Assembly (NCBI GenBank): GCA_016203175.1
Contig: JACQNH010000008.1
Coordinates: forward strand, 1 to 11,549
Source: Candidatus Woesearchaeota archaeon
GTDB taxonomy: Archaea > Nanobdellota > Nanobdellia > SCGC-AAA011-G17 > JACQNH01
Length of the DNA stretch: 11,549 nt
Direction: 5' to 3'
In this document: in pieces, positions 1 through 6,250 of the stretch
How the letters are laid out: every line of letters starts with the position of its first letter
How positions within the stretch are numbered: the stretch's first letter is position 1
Program-made: the position numbers and the translations under genes
Notes under the pieces: generated by a model
Databases searched by the model: none
The model's input: the letters and a program-made list of their open reading frames with translations, nothing else
Told to the model about the DNA's origin: nothing

Positions 1-68
1 GATGGAAACTTTACAAAAAACTTTTAATATTTACGTAACATTTACAATAGAAATTAAGCAAAATTCAT

Positions 69-100
69 CTGCAATTTAAAAATTGCAGTTTTCTTTTATA
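69..100 (+). terminator. Hairpin plus T-rich tail, likely terminator of a gene upstream of the window
   Basis: CTGCAATTT (69-77) pairs perfectly with AAATTGCAG (80-88) across a 2-base gap, which would open to a slightly larger loop in RNA. TTTTCTTTTATA follows at once on the plus strand. Archaeal termination relies mainly on U-tracts, so the T-rich tail is the more telling part. It would end a plus-strand gene lying left of base 1 that converges on rtcB. No gene end is visible in 1-68, so the assignment is an inference. Confidence 0.5.
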
Positions 101-118
101 GGGAATAAATATTTTGGC

Positions 119-167
119 AAAACCTAAGTAGCTAACCAGTTACGGTTTTTGACAATAAATTAAAAAC
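119..167. terminator. Inverted repeat and T-tracts at the 3' end of rtcB
   Basis: AAAACC (119-124) and GGTTTT (144-149) can pair, enclosing a small TAAC/GTTA hairpin. On the minus strand, five T's at 166-162 come a few bases after the rtcB stop codon and could stop rtcB transcription. On the plus strand, the hairpin ends in TTTTT (146-150). Either strand could use the element, and the inner pairing is imperfect. Confidence 0.3.
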
Positions 168-172
168 ATTCT

Positions 173-2749
173 CTACCCCTTCACATTACCTACAGGAATT
201 AATTTCACTACTCTTTTCGCTATCCCGGCCTTTTCTGAAGCCATAATAACTGCATCTATATCTTTATACGCCCCGCCAGCCTCTTCAGCTAAACCTGAAA
301 ATGAAACAGTTTTAACATAAATTCCTCTCTTCTCCATATCTCTCTGCAAAGTTTCTCCTCTCCAAGTTCTTTTTGCTTGATTTCTCGACATTGTTCTTCC
401 ACTTCCATGAGCAGTTGTACCAAAAGTCATCTCTTCTGCACCTTTAGTTCCAACTAACAAATAAGATCCCGTCATCATACTCCCCCCAATAATAACAGGC
501 TGGCCTTCTTCACGATAAATTTCAGGTATTAATGGATTTCCAGGACCTAAAGCCCTTGTTGCACCTTTCCTATGTACTAATAATTTTTTCTTTTTTCCAT
601 CAATCAAATACTCTTCAATCTTAGCTGTATTATGCGCAACATCATAAACCTTTTTTATTTCCAACTCTTCTGCAGACTTATTAAAAATTTCAGAAAAAAC
701 TTCTCTTATTCTATGTAAAATAACTTGCCTATTAGCAAAAGACATGTTAATTGCACATTTCATCGCCTTAAAATAATCCTGTCCTTCCGGAGAATTAAAA
801 GGAGCGCAAGCTAATTCTCTATCTAAAATTTTTATATTATATTTACTTTCCATAACAGTCAAAAATTTCTGTAGATAATCCGTTGCAACTTGGTGTCCCA
901 TACCCCGAGAACCACAATTGCCAACAACAAAATTGTTTGCTATAAAATTATGGTCTTTGTGATTTACCGTAATATCGTAAACGTAATCATCGAAATTCTT
1001 AACTTCTTCTTTTTTTTCTACAGTATCCCATATCACCGGAGTTGGAGGGTTAAGTTTATACTCGTTACTAAATTCATAAAACGTTGGATAATCAATAGAC
1101 CTAAATTGGATAGGAGTAACCGAAAGTTTTTCTGTGGTATGACCCGTAAGAACACTTTCTTTGTGTAAGAGATTATTTTTAAAATCAAGGTAATGTGTAG
1201 CATAAGATGATAGGTTTATTCTATCTTTACAATATTCAAAACCAATTACCGACCATAATTTCTTTATATTGCTTTCCTTTGAAGAAAACTTTAACCTAAA
1301 TTTTATAGTGTTTTCGCCATATTTGGTTTTAACACCCATATGTTCCGAAATTTTCATTGTTTCTATCCCAAACTCTTCAACGAGTTTTCTGATTTGCTCA
1401 ATAAATCTATAAGCACTATTTTTCAATCTTTCAACTTTATTTAAAGAAATGGTAGGATTCCCAAACCGGTATTGCTCTTTTTTCCTAATGTTAGGTCTTG
1501 TCATTTCAGCTCCAAAATATGAAGCAAGATATAATCTTTTCATCCATTTTGGTGCCGCAAATAACCACGAAGGTATTTCAAATTCGGTTTTTGATTTATT
1601 ACCAAAAGGAACGCCTAAAGCATAAAGCAATATAGGTAACCCCAAAGAACCTATGGAGATATAATTTGTTTCCCCCATGATTTTAGTGCTTTTACCATTA
1701 GTATACATAATTTTACTATTACAAACCTTAGAATAAGTTTTAGTCGCTTTGTATCCCAGCTTGAATACATCATTTCTGATAAGTTCTAAATCCTGATGTT
1801 TCCCAATAAACTTTAAGGACCACCTATTATTGCATTTTCCTAACCAACCGTCGCCTGTAGCGAAACCAAGCAACTTAATTAAAAGAGGAAGCTTTGGAGA
1901 ATTATATCTTATAGGTAAGAGATCTCTTTTTTTTAAGTTATTTATAATCCGATCATTATTTTCTATCTTCCTAATGTCTCCTTCGCTAATAATAATCTCC
2001 GCTGATGGTTCCTTATATTGAACACCTTCAAATGGTAAAACTGCAACTCTTTCTCCACTACTAATTTCCTTCATTAATTTTAGCCCACCGGGAGTTAAGA
2101 TAGGGTGTTCTCCTGTTGTCATTAATTCTTTACTTGATTTTGTTATTATTTTATACACTTTTTCACAAGGTTTCAATTTAAAAAATTTAATTATGCTTGT
2201 ATCCTCCAGGTCATGCTTGCCTATGTCCATAGATTTAACTTTGAATCTCCCCCAATTTTCTGCAAGGTCCCTAATTGGAATTGTAAAACCATATTCAGTT
2301 AACACCTTAGCATCGCCAGGTAAGCAATGCCACATTATAACAATTTGATCATTAAAAATTCCCCATTTTTTTGCAATTATAGGATCAAAAATATTTTCTT
2401 TCAATACTCTTTGAATTTCTAAGTAATGATTTCCAGAACCTAAAGTACCAACCTGCTCCAAACCTCTTTGAATTGCTTTATTAGATATTTTACTTGAATC
2501 TGCTCCCTCAATACAACCATTCTCTTCCATTCTTTCTAAATCTTCTTTCCAACCATAACCATTTTCAACAGCCCATTTAGCCCCACCTTCAACTACTTTT
2601 TTAAATTCTTCTGCATTTAATTTTACAAAACCACTAGAACCAACACCTGCAGGAACTCTTTCAAACAATCTATTCACTAATTTTTTTAAAAGTGGTTGTA
2701 CATCTTTATACGTCAAATTAGTTAAAGCTAGAGACATTCCACAATTGAT
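173..2749 (-). CDS. rtcB: RtcB RNA ligase, exon 2 (C-terminal part, contains intein)
   Basis: This is the main part of the tRNA-splicing RNA ligase RtcB, which joins 2',3'-cyclic phosphate and 5'-OH ends using GTP and Mn(II). It reads INCG, then 854 residues from the internal Met at 2737. In spliced, intein-free numbering (490 aa; Pyrococcus horikoshii RtcB is 481) the metal and guanylation residues are all present: Cys105 (INCG), His210 (GNHYLEIQ), His243 (IMWH), His338 (YDVAHN) and His413 (GTTAHGSGR, the GMP-linked histidine). They match P. horikoshii C98, H203, H234, H329 and H404 with a constant small offset. Residues 138-607 counted from Met 2737 are an intein. The apparent start at 2737 is not credible because it would omit the DxxC metal motif and has no clear Shine-Dalgarno sequence. 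The true start is in exon 1, joined by removal of 2750-2779. Confidence 0.95.
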   Translation of the reverse strand: MNCGMSLALTNLTYKDVQPLLKKLVNRLFERVPAGVGSSGFVKLNAEEFKKVVEGGAKWAVENGYGWKEDLERMEENGCIEGADSSKISNKAIQRGLEQVGTLGSGNHYLEIQRVLKENIFDPIIAKKWGIFNDQIVIMWHCLPGDAKVLTEYGFTIPIRDLAENWGRFKVKSMDIGKHDLEDTSIIKFFKLKPCEKVYKIITKSSKELMTTGEHPILTPGGLKLMKEISSGERVAVLPFEGVQYKEPSAEIIISEGDIRKIENNDRIINNLKKRDLLPIRYNSPKLPLLIKLLGFATGDGWLGKCNNRWSLKFIGKHQDLELIRNDVFKLGYKATKTYSKVCNSKIMYTNGKSTKIMGETNYISIGSLGLPILLYALGVPFGNKSKTEFEIPSWLFAAPKWMKRLYLASYFGAEMTRPNIRKKEQYRFGNPTISLNKVERLKNSAYRFIEQIRKLVEEFGIETMKISEHMGVKTKYGENTIKFRLKFSSKESNIKKLWSVIGFEYCKDRINLSSYATHYLDFKNNLLHKESVLTGHTTEKLSVTPIQFRSIDYPTFYEFSNEYKLNPPTPVIWDTVEKKEEVKNFDDYVYDITVNHKDHNFIANNFVVGNCGSRGMGHQVATDYLQKFLTVMESKYNIKILDRELACAPFNSPEGQDYFKAMKCAINMSFANRQVILHRIREVFSEIFNKSAEELEIKKVYDVAHNTAKIEEYLIDGKKKKLLVHRKGATRALGPGNPLIPEIYREEGQPVIIGGSMMTGSYLLVGTKGAEEMTFGTTAHGSGRTMSRNQAKRTWRGETLQRDMEKRGIYVKTVSFSGLAEEAGGAYKDIDAVIMASEKAGIAKRVVKLIPVGNVKG
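917..2326 (-). mobile_element. LAGLIDADG homing-endonuclease intein in RtcB (470 aa)
   Basis: This in-frame protein-splicing element begins at Cys (CLPGDAKVLTEYG, block A) directly after metal ligand His243 and ends at Asn (FVVGN), followed by the extein Cys of CGSRGMGHQ. Block B is TTGEHPILTPGG with the TxxH pair at about intein residues 71-74. Block F is YVYDITVNHKDHNFIANN near the C-terminus. Two LAGLIDADG-like helices, LLGFATGDG (about 152-160) and YLASYFGAE (about 266-274), keep an acidic residue each, so the endonuclease may be active. The residue before the terminal Asn is Gly rather than the usual His; other inteins tolerate this. The reading frame is intact throughout, which favours a functional element. 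RtcB is a known intein host in Pyrococcus and Methanocaldococcus. Removing the element rejoins MWH-CGSRG, the normal family sequence. Confidence 0.96.
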
Positions 2750-2779
2750 CTTTCGGTGTGAAACTTTTTATTTCACGTT
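2750..2779 (-). other. 30-base bulge-helix-bulge-type intron in rtcB mRNA
   Basis: On the minus strand, exon 1 ends ...GGATTCGAT at 2780 and exon 2 starts ATCAATTGTGGA at 2749. The 30 bases between hold an in-frame TAA (2770-2768). Excision gives G-F-D-I-N-C-G, the RtcB active-site motif. Fold: TTCG (2785-2782) pairs with CGAA (2755-2752) as a 4-bp central helix. It is flanked by 3-base bulges ATA (2781-2779) and AGA (2751-2749), each cut between bases 2 and 3. The intron forms its own stem, GTGAAA (2776-2771) with TTTCAC (2763-2758). Weak points: two mismatches (A/C and C/A) lie between the bulge and the intron stem, and the outer exon helix has only 2 bp (GA/TC), so it is a relaxed motif. 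A short direct repeat (GAT) lets the cut slide by up to 3 bases without changing the product. Confidence 0.88.
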
Positions 2780-3085
2780 ATCGAATCCTATGCCCCCAGG
2801 ACTAATTACACCTTCATCCAAATCAAATGCAGCTACACCACCAATTGGAAACCCATATCCCCAATGACCGTCAGGCATGCACAAAGCATACTTCTGAATT
2901 CCAGGTAATGTTGCCACATTTGTTATCTGATCATACACACCAGGATCCATATCTTTTATGAGCTTTTCAGTTGCTATAATACGTGCAGGAACTAACATTC
3001 CTTTTTTATATGTCTTAGGAATCTCCCATACCGTATCACTAATCTTTTTAAGCTCTTTTGGTGGACCCTTTTGTTGCTCGTTCAT
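2780..3085 (-). CDS. rtcB: RtcB RNA ligase, exon 1 (N-terminal 102 aa)
   Basis: This is the N-terminal part of RtcB, ending in SPGGIGFD, where the Asp (residue 102) is the first metal ligand of the DINC motif (P. horikoshii D95). Family features include CMPDGHWGYGFPIGGVAAFD and EGVISPGGIGFD. Without splicing, the frame continues as N-V-K-stop (TAA at 2770-2768), giving a 105-residue product with no active site. The start at 3085 is supported by a strong Shine-Dalgarno sequence, GGAGGTG (3096-3090), four bases before the ATG, with a TATA-like box further upstream. Exon 1 and exon 2 are in the same frame because the intron is 30 bases. The alternative of a split or decayed gene is less likely, since every conserved residue on both sides is intact and the junction is exact. 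Confidence 0.93.
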
Positions 3086-3089
3086 TTAA

Positions 3090-3141
3090 CACCTCCAACA
3101 ATAAAGTAAGTTAAATTAGAATTTAAAAAGGTATTTATTTA
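3090..3141 (-). promoter_or_regulatory. rtcB promoter and Shine-Dalgarno site
   Basis: On the minus strand, TAAATAAATA (3141-3132) is a plausible TATA box. A start site about 25 bases on would give a leader of roughly 25 bases that includes GGAGGTG (3096-3090), complementary to the archaeal 16S 3' end. rtcB would thus be a leadered gene, unlike its divergent neighbour. Confidence 0.55.
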
Positions 3142-3180
3142 AGTTTATTTACCACTATATAATAATTATAAATAGGAAGG

Positions 3181-3188
3181 TTTAAAAA
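3181..3188 (+). promoter_or_regulatory. TATA-like box of the 271-aa gene (leaderless)
   Basis: TTTAAAAA is centred about 25 bases before the ATG at 3209, the spacing expected for transcription starting at or next to the start codon. No Shine-Dalgarno sequence lies just upstream of the ATG. The bases just before the ATG (GCTAAAATT) resemble those before the gene at 4068 (GCTAAAAT). Confidence 0.5.
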
Positions 3189-3208
3189 CAATAAAATCTG
3201 CTAAAATT

Positions 3209-4024
3209 ATGACTAATAGATTAGAAAGAATAATAAACGAAAGAGGGATACAAGAATTAAGAGAGAAATATTTTCCATTAATTAGAGATAGAGTAATTAC
3301 AGGATATAACCTCTATGACAATATCACCAAAGATACCAATTTAATACAGCTAAGTTATTTTCACTCTGACTTAAAGACGTACGATAGACATTCCCATGAA
3401 TTATTTAATATTTTAGAGAAAGAAATAAATTTAGAGGAAAAAATAATCATTAGTAACCGATTAATTGATAGAAGCAAAGTATTAGAAAGACTTACAAATT
3501 ATAGAACTAAGACTCAGTGGCTTGATCCTAAGAAGAAAAAAAGGTACTTTACTTTAATGGGAAGAGAATTAGCATTTAATGAAGCTAAAAAATTAAGAGA
3601 CGTGATTGAAGAATCGATCCAGTATGAATTATCGATTAGAATTACTAATAAAGAAGAATTAAGAAAAATTATTGACCTACTTAAAAAATATACAAGCATA
3701 TTTAAATTAGATAGAAAGGGAAAAAAGATTAAAAACAATGACGAGTTTATAAAAAATGACTTAGCAATATATGAAGCATGGGATATTCCATTATTAGTTT
3801 GTCGTACTTCAAACAATAAGAAACCGTCTAATTTGCAAGATTTTCTTACAGTAAAAGAGTTTAAGATAGCCGAACAAATTGGAAATAACCCCTTAATTTT
3901 AACTACAATAATCGGAGGCAAATATAAAGAATTAAGAAGATTATTACAAAATAGAGAATGTAAATTCGAAGAAAGAAAGGGATATGTTCTACGCGTATTC
4001 GTAGAGGATTATCTAAACAAATAA
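3209..4024 (+). CDS. Uncharacterised charged protein, 271 aa
   Basis: I do not recognise this protein. It is rich in Lys, Glu, Arg, Ile and Leu, and looks soluble and largely helical, with no signal peptide, membrane segment or obvious catalytic motif. A very basic stretch (about residues 169-179, with RKGKKIKN) and WLDPKKKKRYF in the middle could suit nucleic-acid contact. The C-terminal third contains a possible helical DNA-binding-like segment (LTVKEFKIAEQIGNN), but this is only an impression. It is divergent from rtcB, with 123 bases between the start codons, and is followed after 43 bases by another unrecognised gene with its own TATA box. The probable leaderless start, uninterrupted frame and codon use like its neighbours support a real gene. 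The opposite-strand frame inside it is a hydrophobic shadow. Confidence 0.8.
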   Translation: MTNRLERIINERGIQELREKYFPLIRDRVITGYNLYDNITKDTNLIQLSYFHSDLKTYDRHSHELFNILEKEINLEEKIIISNRLIDRSKVLERLTNYRTKTQWLDPKKKKRYFTLMGRELAFNEAKKLRDVIEESIQYELSIRITNKEELRKIIDLLKKYTSIFKLDRKGKKIKNNDEFIKNDLAIYEAWDIPLLVCRTSNNKKPSNLQDFLTVKEFKIAEQIGNNPLILTTIIGGKYKELRRLLQNRECKFEERKGYVLRVFVEDYLNK

Positions 4025-4036
4025 TAAATAGATAAG

Positions 4037-4045
4037 TATATAAAT
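4037..4045 (+). promoter_or_regulatory. TATA box of the 118-aa gene (leaderless)
   Basis: TATATAAAT is centred about 27 bases before the ATG at 4068, so the transcript probably starts at or near the start codon. It lies just past the stop of the preceding gene, so the two same-strand genes may be transcribed separately. Confidence 0.55.
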
Positions 4046-4067
4046 ATTTGCTCATAATAGCTAAAAT

Positions 4068-4424
4068 ATGATAACAACAAGAAGAAAAAATGAAACAGAA
4101 ATTATTAAATTAGATATCCCAATACCAGAATTTTCAATTTTATCTCATTTGGAGAATATCGTATATTGTATAAAACAAATAAGCAACTTCCGTAGTGTAA
4201 AAGAACTAGTAGTGGGATATATTATACAAAGATCACAGAGGGTAATTGAAACAGATCATAAATTAATGCCAAAAAAATCTGCTAATATAATAAAAGCAAG
4301 AAGTTCGAGATTCGATTACATCACTCTTGAAGAATTATTAAGGGCACAAAACGATATTAAAAAAGGAAAATACATTCTTCACGAAGGTCTAATTGTAGAC
4401 TTCAATCCAAAGTACAAAGAATAA
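4068..4424 (+). CDS. Uncharacterised small protein, 118 aa
   Basis: I do not recognise this protein. It is soluble and basic, with a possible short strand (IIKLDIPIPEF) near the N-terminus, a helix around VKELVVGYIIQRSQRVIE, and a C-terminal segment YITLEELLRAQNDIKKGKYILHEG. The last part resembles the loose LxxAxxDIxxGKxxxHE pattern seen in short antitoxin-like or DNA-binding proteins, but I would not assign a function from it. It has no membrane segment and no cysteine cluster. It has its own TATA box and follows the 271-aa gene by 43 bases on the same strand. Its end converges on the DUF655 gene with only 15 bases between the stop codons. Confidence 0.72.
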   Translation: MITTRRKNETEIIKLDIPIPEFSILSHLENIVYCIKQISNFRSVKELVVGYIIQRSQRVIETDHKLMPKKSANIIKARSSRFDYITLEELLRAQNDIKKGKYILHEGLIVDFNPKYKE

Positions 4425-4439
4425 TTCAAAAAACTGCTT

Positions 4440-5012
4440 TTAATAACCGCCTTCTTCAGTAAATAACTTATACCTGTCCTCATTATTCAATTCAACTAAT
4501 ATCCTTCTTATAATTGCTTTTTCAGGATCAGGCAACAATTTAACCCTGTCTTTTATATCTTTAAAACTTTCAAATTCTTTTTCATCCCTAGCTTCTAAAA
4601 TCATCATCATATGTTTTTTTCCAATCCCCGGTAATAACTCCAATTGATGAATTCTTTTATTAATAGCTTGAGATTTATTAAAAAAATCCACAAATCTTTT
4701 CTCATCTTTCTCAACTACATCTTTCAAAATAAAATCTAACTCGCTTTTAGCAGTATTTGTTAATTTATTATAATCTAGCTTTCCTATAATATGATGTATC
4801 TCTTCTCTTTTCCCTTCCCCAATATAAACCTCTTTGCCAATATTTAATGTTACTCCTCTCTTAGGCACTAATTCCAAAAGAACAAAATGATTTTTTCCTA
4901 TTGCCTGGGCTATTGGTGTTTTTTGATGTAAAGGTCTTGTATCAAAGGGATATCCATTTGGTAAAAAGTCTATTACTATTACAAATTCCTCTTTGATATT
5001 TTGTCTTATCAT
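4440..5012 (-). CDS. DUF655 family protein with helix-hairpin-helix motif
   Basis: This 190-aa protein belongs to the archaeal DUF655 family. The N-terminal half (about residues 9-80) is beta-rich and contains VIDFLPNGYPFDTRP, typical of the family. The C-terminal half has a helix-hairpin-helix motif, LELLPGIGKKHMMMILEAR (about residues 124-142), suggesting nucleic-acid binding. In many archaea this gene sits in the order rpl21e, rpoF, DUF655, ksgA; here it follows rpoF by 2 bases, so it is cotranscribed and probably translationally coupled. Its biochemical role is not established; context points to transcription, RNA or ribosome biogenesis. The ksgA methyltransferase gene that often comes next is absent, and a convergent unknown gene occupies that position. 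Confidence 0.93.
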   Translation of the reverse strand: MIRQNIKEEFVIVIDFLPNGYPFDTRPLHQKTPIAQAIGKNHFVLLELVPKRGVTLNIGKEVYIGEGKREEIHHIIGKLDYNKLTNTAKSELDFILKDVVEKDEKRFVDFFNKSQAINKRIHQLELLPGIGKKHMMMILEARDEKEFESFKDIKDRVKLLPDPEKAIIRRILVELNNEDRYKLFTEEGGY

Positions 5013-5014
5013 TT

Positions 5015-5362
5015 TTATTTGGCATATTCTTTCACAGTTTCTAATATTTTTACTATATCCTCAGGTCTTACAGTTATATTCTCACCCATAAAGATCGCTT
5101 TAACCATATCTTCATTTTTAGGCACAATATCTAAAATCTTGTTGAAATGCCTTTCTCTTAATCTTGGAATCTCTAGCTTGTTTAATTTCTCTTTTAATTC
5201 AACAGCCTTTTTAGTATCTAACAGAACTGAATAATTCAAATATTCTTTTGCTTTTTGTCCTCTGGCACTTAATTTCTCGTCCCTCTTTTCAAGGCCATCA
5301 ATTCTACTTTTTAATTCAGCCATACTTAATGATTGTTCATTTATCAATTTTATATAAGTCAT
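5015..5362 (-). CDS. rpoF: DNA-directed RNA polymerase subunit F (Rpb4-like)
   Basis: This 115-aa protein is the archaeal Rpb4 homologue, which with RpoE (Rpb7) forms the stalk of RNA polymerase that contacts nascent RNA and initiation factors. The N-terminal half (about 1-60) is a helical dimerisation region for RpoE, with LSMAELKSRI and KAKEYLNYS. The C-terminal part is an HRDC-like helical domain ending PEDIVKILETVKEYAK, characteristic of the family. Its start overlaps the end of rpl21e by 4 bases (ATGA), and GAGGGGG lies 5 bases before the ATG. It is followed by the DUF655 gene 2 bases on. Length and gene order are normal for archaea. Confidence 0.93.
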   Translation of the reverse strand: MTYIKLINEQSLSMAELKSRIDGLEKRDEKLSARGQKAKEYLNYSVLLDTKKAVELKEKLNKLEIPRLRERHFNKILDIVPKNEDMVKAIFMGENITVRPEDIVKILETVKEYAK

Positions 5363-5652
5363 TTTATCCCCCTCAAATGCACTGATCTAACAAAAATATT
5401 TTTATCTTTGCCATTATCATTTATTTTTACCTCATAAGCATTGCCTCTTTTATTTATAATTATACCTGCTAAACTATGATATCTAGGATGGTACATTCCC
5501 TTTTGAATAGCAGGTTCAGCATCTAATAAAACCTTATCTCCTGATTTAAACTCCTGTAAATACCTTGTTATACTTATTTTACCCCTATCCCTAATATTCT
5601 TTCTTAATTTGCTTCTGGATTTCCTTCTACTTCCATATTTTCTAATGCTCAT
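5359..5652 (-). CDS. rpl21e: 50S ribosomal protein L21e
   Basis: This 97-aa basic protein is the large-subunit ribosomal protein eL21, found in archaea and eukaryotes. The features seen are a Lys/Arg-rich N-terminus (YGSRRKSRSKLRKN), ITRYLQEFKSGDKVLLDAEPAIQKGM, and HPRYHSLAGIIINKRGNAYEV, the SH3-like core with the HPRYHG-type motif that is conserved in the family. It is the first gene of the rpl21e-rpoF-DUF655 operon. GAGGTT (5661-5656) sits 3 bases upstream of the ATG. A TTTATAAA box at 5683-5676 would place the start of transcription almost at the ATG, so whether the Shine-Dalgarno is on the message depends on which promoter is used. Confidence 0.95.
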   Translation of the reverse strand: MSIRKYGSRRKSRSKLRKNIRDRGKISITRYLQEFKSGDKVLLDAEPAIQKGMYHPRYHSLAGIIINKRGNAYEVKINDNGKDKNIFVRSVHLRGIK

Positions 5653-5675
5653 TTTAACCTCAAGAATAAATCAAC

Positions 5676-5683
5676 TTTATAAA
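5676..5683 (-). promoter_or_regulatory. TATA box of the rpl21e-rpoF-DUF655 operon
   Basis: TTTATAAA is a near-ideal archaeal TATA element, centred about 28 bases before the L21e ATG. It falls in the 78-base gap between this operon and the upstream membrane-protein gene. A weaker AT-rich box further upstream, near 5707, would give a leader containing the GAGGTT Shine-Dalgarno. Confidence 0.6.
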
Positions 5684-5730
5684 CCTTTTTGTTAAACTCT
5701 GCTAAAAATTTCTTACCTTAAAAAACACTT

Positions 5731-6249
5731 CTATACTATATTTGTTACATACTTTCTAGCCAATAAATAAGATATAAAAAGTAAAAAATATAGACTTAAA
5801 CTCGATAAAACAACAGTAAGGTACAATGGATAAGGTATTACCTCCAAAATCCTGTTTTCTACGCATCCTCCTTCTGCTTGTCCAGTAAATAAACCCATAA
5901 AAGTTTCTGAGGTATAATGGCAAGATTTTATCCAAGGAGCTAAAAAAGCCAAAATAATTATTAAAAAAATAAAAAAGAAGAAAACATAAGGAACTACCCT
6001 TAATTGCAATGATGACGAAGCAATATGAATCCCAAACTTTTCAGCGTATTTCTTCTTTTCCCAACAAGAAAAATGCATATAAGAAACATTCTTGTTCAAT
6101 TGTCTGTAAAGTTGGCTAGTAACCCACCAATATGGAAGCAAAAAGAAAAAATAAAAATTAGAATTAAAAAAATATCTAGTAAAACCTGTCTTAATCATAG
6201 CCATAAAATCAAATTTATTAACATCCTTTTTACAAGCTTCGCATTTCAT
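5731..6249 (-). CDS. Membrane protein with N-terminal CxxC and HxxC pairs, 172 aa
   Basis: The family is not recognised. The N-terminus has CEAC (Cys3, Cys6), and MHFSC (His59, Cys62) follows a hydrophobic stretch. Together they could form one zinc site of the CxxC...HxxC kind, common in small archaeal membrane proteins, but this is an inference. Three hydrophobic segments are visible at about residues 26-47, 86-106 and 137-163, the middle one very Phe-rich. Two more cysteines (110, 129) lie in the loop between the second and third and could form a disulfide if that loop faces outward. GGAGGGG, a good Shine-Dalgarno, lies 8 bases before the ATG inside the last codons of the preceding gene. 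The gene is last in the elp3-led run. Confidence 0.78.
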   Translation of the reverse strand: MKCEACKKDVNKFDFMAMIKTGFTRYFFNSNFYFFFLLPYWWVTSQLYRQLNKNVSYMHFSCWEKKKYAEKFGIHIASSSLQLRVVPYVFFFFIFLIIILAFLAPWIKSCHYTSETFMGLFTGQAEGGCVENRILEVIPYPLYLTVVLSSLSLYFLLFISYLLARKYVTNIV

Positions 6250-6250
6250 C

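Noticed and set aside
890..2021. Plus-strand reading frames at 890-1168 and 1830-2021
   Set aside because: They lie inside the rtcB intein region on the other strand, have no promoter or Shine-Dalgarno signal, and show no recognisable protein features.
2737..2785. rtcB as a pseudogene or sequencing frameshift
   Set aside because: The insert is 30 bases, keeps the frame, restores the exact active-site motif when removed, and folds as a splicing substrate. All other conserved residues are intact. A sequencing error would not normally add such a segment.
173..3085. rtcB as two separately translated subunits (split gene)
   Set aside because: The downstream piece starting at Met 2737 lacks the INC of the metal motif and has no Shine-Dalgarno sequence. 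The missing residues are encoded just upstream in the same frame, after the stop.
3514..3921. Minus-strand 135-aa hydrophobic frame
   Set aside because: It lies opposite the 271-aa gene, which has a better start signal. The hydrophobicity is what the complement of a Lys/Glu-rich AT-rich gene produces.
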